DNA from: JAZDEU01 sp043808545
Lineage (GTDB): Bacteria > Patescibacteriota > Patescibacteriia > JAZDEU01
Assembly (NCBI GenBank): GCA_043808545.1
Contig: JAZDEU010000041.1
Span: forward strand, 1 to 6,620
Length of the DNA: 6,620 bases
Direction: 5' to 3'
Part shown: piece after piece, positions 4,331-6,620 of the stretch
How the letters are laid out: every line of letters begins with the position of its first letter
How positions within the stretch are numbered: the stretch's first letter is position 1
Position numbers and translations under genes: made by a program
The notes under the pieces: model-generated
Seen by the model: the letters and a program-made list of their open reading frames with translations, nothing else
The model's database searches: none
Told to the model about the DNA's origin: nothing

Positions 4331-5534
4331 TTTTTTGATTAAATAAATCAGGAGTAAATTTACTTTTAATATTTTTTATGCTCGCATCTCTAAACATTTT
4401 TTTATTTAATTCTATGCCAATTCCAATTCTGTTTAATTTTTTTGCCACAATCACAGAAGTAAAACTACCGCCAAAAGGATCTAATATTTTTTCATTTTCA
4501 TAACTAAACATTCTTATTGCAAATTCAGGGATATTTTCAGGGAACGGCGCGGTATGCCCTAAAGTATTCTCGCCTTTCGCATTAATTTTTATTACTGGTG
4601 AAAATTTAATTATATCTCTGCGCCATTTTTTGATAAATTCTTCTGGAATTTCATGTTCTTTTTTTTGACTAGATTGTGTTGTTAATGTTTTTAAAGAAAA
4701 TCTTTTTCCCCTATTACTTTTACTTCTTTCAAAGCACTCTAAGTTTTTACATTCCCAACTTCTAAGACCAATTTCCGATTGCGTATTCCCGTTAACTTTT
4801 AAAGTGCCGCATATCGGGCAAGGATAACGCGTATCATCTAATCTGTGTTTATGAAAAATTAAAATATGTTCATAACAATTTGCCGGGTATTGATAAAAAG
4901 GATACGGTTTATCACCGTGTTTGTGCCTTTCACTTTGCACTTCTCCCTTATCCCAAATAAAATCATCAACAAATGTAAATCCTTCCTCTTCAAAAATTTT
5001 TATAAAATATGCTCCTAACGGTAATCTCCTTTTACCCCAAACTGATTGAGTGGTTAAATTATCATTATCAAAAATATCTCCCACATTAAAAACGAAAACT
5101 CTATGATTATCTAATATTCTATAAGCTTCTTTAATAATATTTCGCATATCGCGAAGATAATCATCTAAATTTTTCCATATTGAGTATTCGCGAGCGTTAT
5201 AATAAGGGGGAGATGTTACCATACAATGTATTGATTCTGATTTCATTCCTTTCGTCACATTTAAACAATCTCCCCAAATAATTTTAATTCCATCATTTTT
5301 TTTTTCTAAAAAAGTATTCAATTTCTCATTAGTCCCTTGATATTGTCTTTGGTAATCTTCTTTAATAAATTCTACATATTTATCAGAGAAATTTTTAACA
5401 ATATTTTTTCTATCCGTTAAATTATAAATATACTCAATTGATTTTATAAATTCCTCAAATCTTCCTTTTGAAAAAGATTTTTTTAAATAAAGATCGCTTA
5501 CTGATAAAATTTTTTTTAAATAATGCTGAGCCAT
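4296..5534 (-). CDS. Site-specific DNA methyltransferase (beta-class, N4-C or N6-A)
   Basis: An S-adenosylmethionine-dependent DNA amino-methyltransferase of 412 residues. The catalytic motif IV TSPPYYN lies at 107–113 and the AdoMet-binding motif I LDPFGGSFTS at 351–360, followed by a Rossmann-like GIGIELN (371–377). Motif IV before motif I is the beta-class order. TSPPY is seen in both N4-cytosine and N6-adenine enzymes, so the methylated base is undecided. The segment between the motifs is the expected target-recognition region. It contains a zinc-site candidate, C239-x2-C242 with C262-x4-C267. AHTAPFP-like residues (GHTAPFPENIP, 326–336) precede motif I. An extra helical stretch of about 80 residues forms the N terminus. 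The ATG at 5534 lies 13 bp behind the recA stop with no Shine-Dalgarno. Its 3' end overlaps the putative nuclease, as expected for a linked restriction-modification pair that protects host DNA. Confidence 0.9.
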   Translation of the reverse strand: MAQHYLKKILSVSDLYLKKSFSKGRFEEFIKSIEYIYNLTDRKNIVKNFSDKYVEFIKEDYQRQYQGTNEKLNTFLEKKNDGIKIIWGDCLNVTKGMKSESIHCMVTSPPYYNAREYSIWKNLDDYLRDMRNIIKEAYRILDNHRVFVFNVGDIFDNDNLTTQSVWGKRRLPLGAYFIKIFEEEGFTFVDDFIWDKGEVQSERHKHGDKPYPFYQYPANCYEHILIFHKHRLDDTRYPCPICGTLKVNGNTQSEIGLRSWECKNLECFERSKSNRGKRFSLKTLTTQSSQKKEHEIPEEFIKKWRRDIIKFSPVIKINAKGENTLGHTAPFPENIPEFAIRMFSYENEKILDPFGGSFTSVIVAKKLNRIGIGIELNKKMFRDASIKNIKSKFTPDLFNQKNVKISEYDYEK

Positions 5535-5547
5535 ATTTATATATTAT

Positions 5548-6588
5548 TTAAACTTTTACTTCTTCGCCGACTTTTTTATAAATCGCTTTTTTAATAGTAT
5601 CCATTGTTTTCGGATTTTCGCGAAGATATTTTTTTGCCACTTCCCGTCCGACGCCGAGCTTTTCTTCCCCGAAAGTATAAGAGTTCCCGCTTTTTTTAAT
5701 TACTCCATGCGCGACGCCAGTGTCTAGCATATCGCCTGATAGAGAAATTCCTTCATTATACATAATATCAAATTCAGTTGTTTGGAATGGAGCGGCGACT
5801 TTATTTTTAACAATTTTAACTTTAACACGATTTCCGATAATTTTTTCTCCTTGCTTAATCTGCGCGCTACGCCTAACTTCAATTCTAACCGAGCAATAAA
5901 ATTTTAATGCGGTTCCTCCAGTTGTTGTTTCAGGATTTCCGAAATAAACGCCAATTTTCATTCTAATTTGGTTTATGAAAATAACAACAGTATTTGTTTT
6001 ACTAATTATTCCAGTTAGTTTTCTTAATGCTTGGCTCATTAGGCGCGCTTGCAAGCCCATGTGGCTGTCGCCCATATCTCCTTCTATTTCCGCTTTTGGA
6101 GTTAAAGCCGCAACTGAATCAATCACGATAACATCAACTCCATTGGAGCGCACTAAAGTTTCTACTATTTCTAATGCTTGTTCTCCTGTATCAGGTTGTG
6201 AAATCAGTAATTTGTCAATATTAACTCCAATTTTTTTTGCGTAATCCGGGTCTAAGGCATGCTCCGCGTCAACAAACGCGGCGATTCCTCCCATTTTTTG
6301 AACCTCCGCGACGACATGCTGGGCAAGCGTCGTCTTTCCAGACGCTTCAGGTCCGTAAATTTCTATTATTCTTCCGCGAGGAACGCCGCCTACGCCTAAA
6401 GCTAAATCTAAAGATAAACATCCCGTCGGAATAACGGCTACATTCATTTTTTTCGCTTCCCCAAGCCGCATTATTGAACCTTCCCCAAACCTGCTTCTGA
6501 TTTGGCTTATCGCCTCATCAGCCGCTTTCTCTTTTATTTTAATTTCTTCCCCCATGCCGTTTTTCTCCACTTCTTTTTTTTCAGACAT
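5548..6588 (-). CDS. recA: RecA recombinase
   Basis: RecA is an ATP-dependent filament-forming protein that drives homologous strand exchange and, in organisms with LexA, the SOS response. The gene is complete at 346 residues. Visible are Walker A GPEASGKT (79–86), the catalytic glutamate region VDAEHALDP (106–114, Glu109), Walker B VIVID (153–157), loop L1 EIEGDMGDSHMGLQAR (167–182), the nucleotide-sensing segment FINQIRMKIG (204–213) and loop L2 GNPETTTGG (217–225). The C-terminal domain includes NEGISLSGDMLDTG. Small departures are Tyr in GVYFGNPE, where Met is usual, and FYCSVRIEVRR. The ATG at 6588 is preceded by TATAATCGT without a Shine-Dalgarno. No SOS box is visible in the 32 bases available upstream. 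GC content is clearly higher than in the next two genes (32 G/C in 6241–6300). Confidence 0.98.
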   Translation of the reverse strand: MSEKKEVEKNGMGEEIKIKEKAADEAISQIRSRFGEGSIMRLGEAKKMNVAVIPTGCLSLDLALGVGGVPRGRIIEIYGPEASGKTTLAQHVVAEVQKMGGIAAFVDAEHALDPDYAKKIGVNIDKLLISQPDTGEQALEIVETLVRSNGVDVIVIDSVAALTPKAEIEGDMGDSHMGLQARLMSQALRKLTGIISKTNTVVIFINQIRMKIGVYFGNPETTTGGTALKFYCSVRIEVRRSAQIKQGEKIIGNRVKVKIVKNKVAAPFQTTEFDIMYNEGISLSGDMLDTGVAHGVIKKSGNSYTFGEEKLGVGREVAKKYLRENPKTMDTIKKAIYKKVGEEVKV

Positions 6589-6591
6589 ACG

Positions 6592-6597
6592 ATTATA
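6592..6597 (-). promoter_or_regulatory. Possible −10 element just before recA
   Basis: On the minus strand a perfect TATAAT lies only three bases before the recA ATG. A poor −35 match (TTAAAA, 6620–6615) sits 17 bases upstream. A usual start point would fall at or within the start codon, so this is either chance in AT-rich DNA or a hint of leaderless initiation. The true promoter may lie beyond the window. Confidence 0.25.
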
Positions 6598-6598
6598 T

Positions 6599-6620
6599 AA
6601 TTTTAAATTTTAAATTTTAA
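6599..6620. repeat. AATTTTA heptamer array upstream of recA
   Basis: Three exact tandem AATTTTA units plus one base reach the window edge. The seven-base period and AATTT core match the AATTTCT array at 981–1008, which suggests the same class of spacer repeat. The array may continue outside the window. Confidence 0.55.

Noticed and set aside
5975..6434. Two plus-strand open frames opposite recA
   Set aside because: They are antisense shadows of a strongly conserved gene, with composition dictated by recA codons.

Overview
The window looks like chromosomal DNA from an AT-rich bacterium. My best guess is a member of the Candidatus Patescibacteria (CPR, Parcubacteria-like). The grounds are the compact rpmF–nusB–rnc cluster, a DUF5661-type small protein, spacers full of short-period repeats and palindromic elements, and weak or absent Shine-Dalgarno sequences. 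This placement is an inference. No rRNA or other marker here settles it. All recognisable intact genes lie on the minus strand and read with the standard code.

In order of transcription (high to low coordinates), the first block is recA (6588–5548), a DNA methyltransferase (5534–4296), an overlapping putative PD-(D/E)XK nuclease carrying three zinc ribbons (4330–3581), and a DUF5661-like small gene (3450–3190). The methyltransferase and nuclease look like a compact restriction-modification pair. It sits 13 bp behind recA and is visibly more AT-rich than recA. Two GC-rich hairpins with identical loops separate the nuclease from the DUF5661 gene.

The middle (about 2221–3180) is a graveyard of mobile elements. 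It holds an internally deleted, frameshifted IS5-type transposase remnant on the plus strand, with imperfect terminal repeats near 2410 and 3180. A minus-strand terminator-like hairpin lies inside it, and a 180-bp near-perfect palindrome (2221–2400) abuts it.

The last block is housekeeping: rpmF (ribosomal protein L32, with its own good promoter), nusB (GTG start) and rnc (RNase III). The spacers between these genes hold inverted arrays of heptamer-like units, an inverted ATCCGT-motif array, a CCGAAT-motif array and GC-rich hairpins. The left edge is a 153-bp palindromic repeat of the common 'GTCATnCCGAGCG' kind.

The most interesting items are the nuclease, whose zinc-ribbon array splits its catalytic motif, the symmetric 180-bp element, and the set of structured repeats that occupies most of the spacers.
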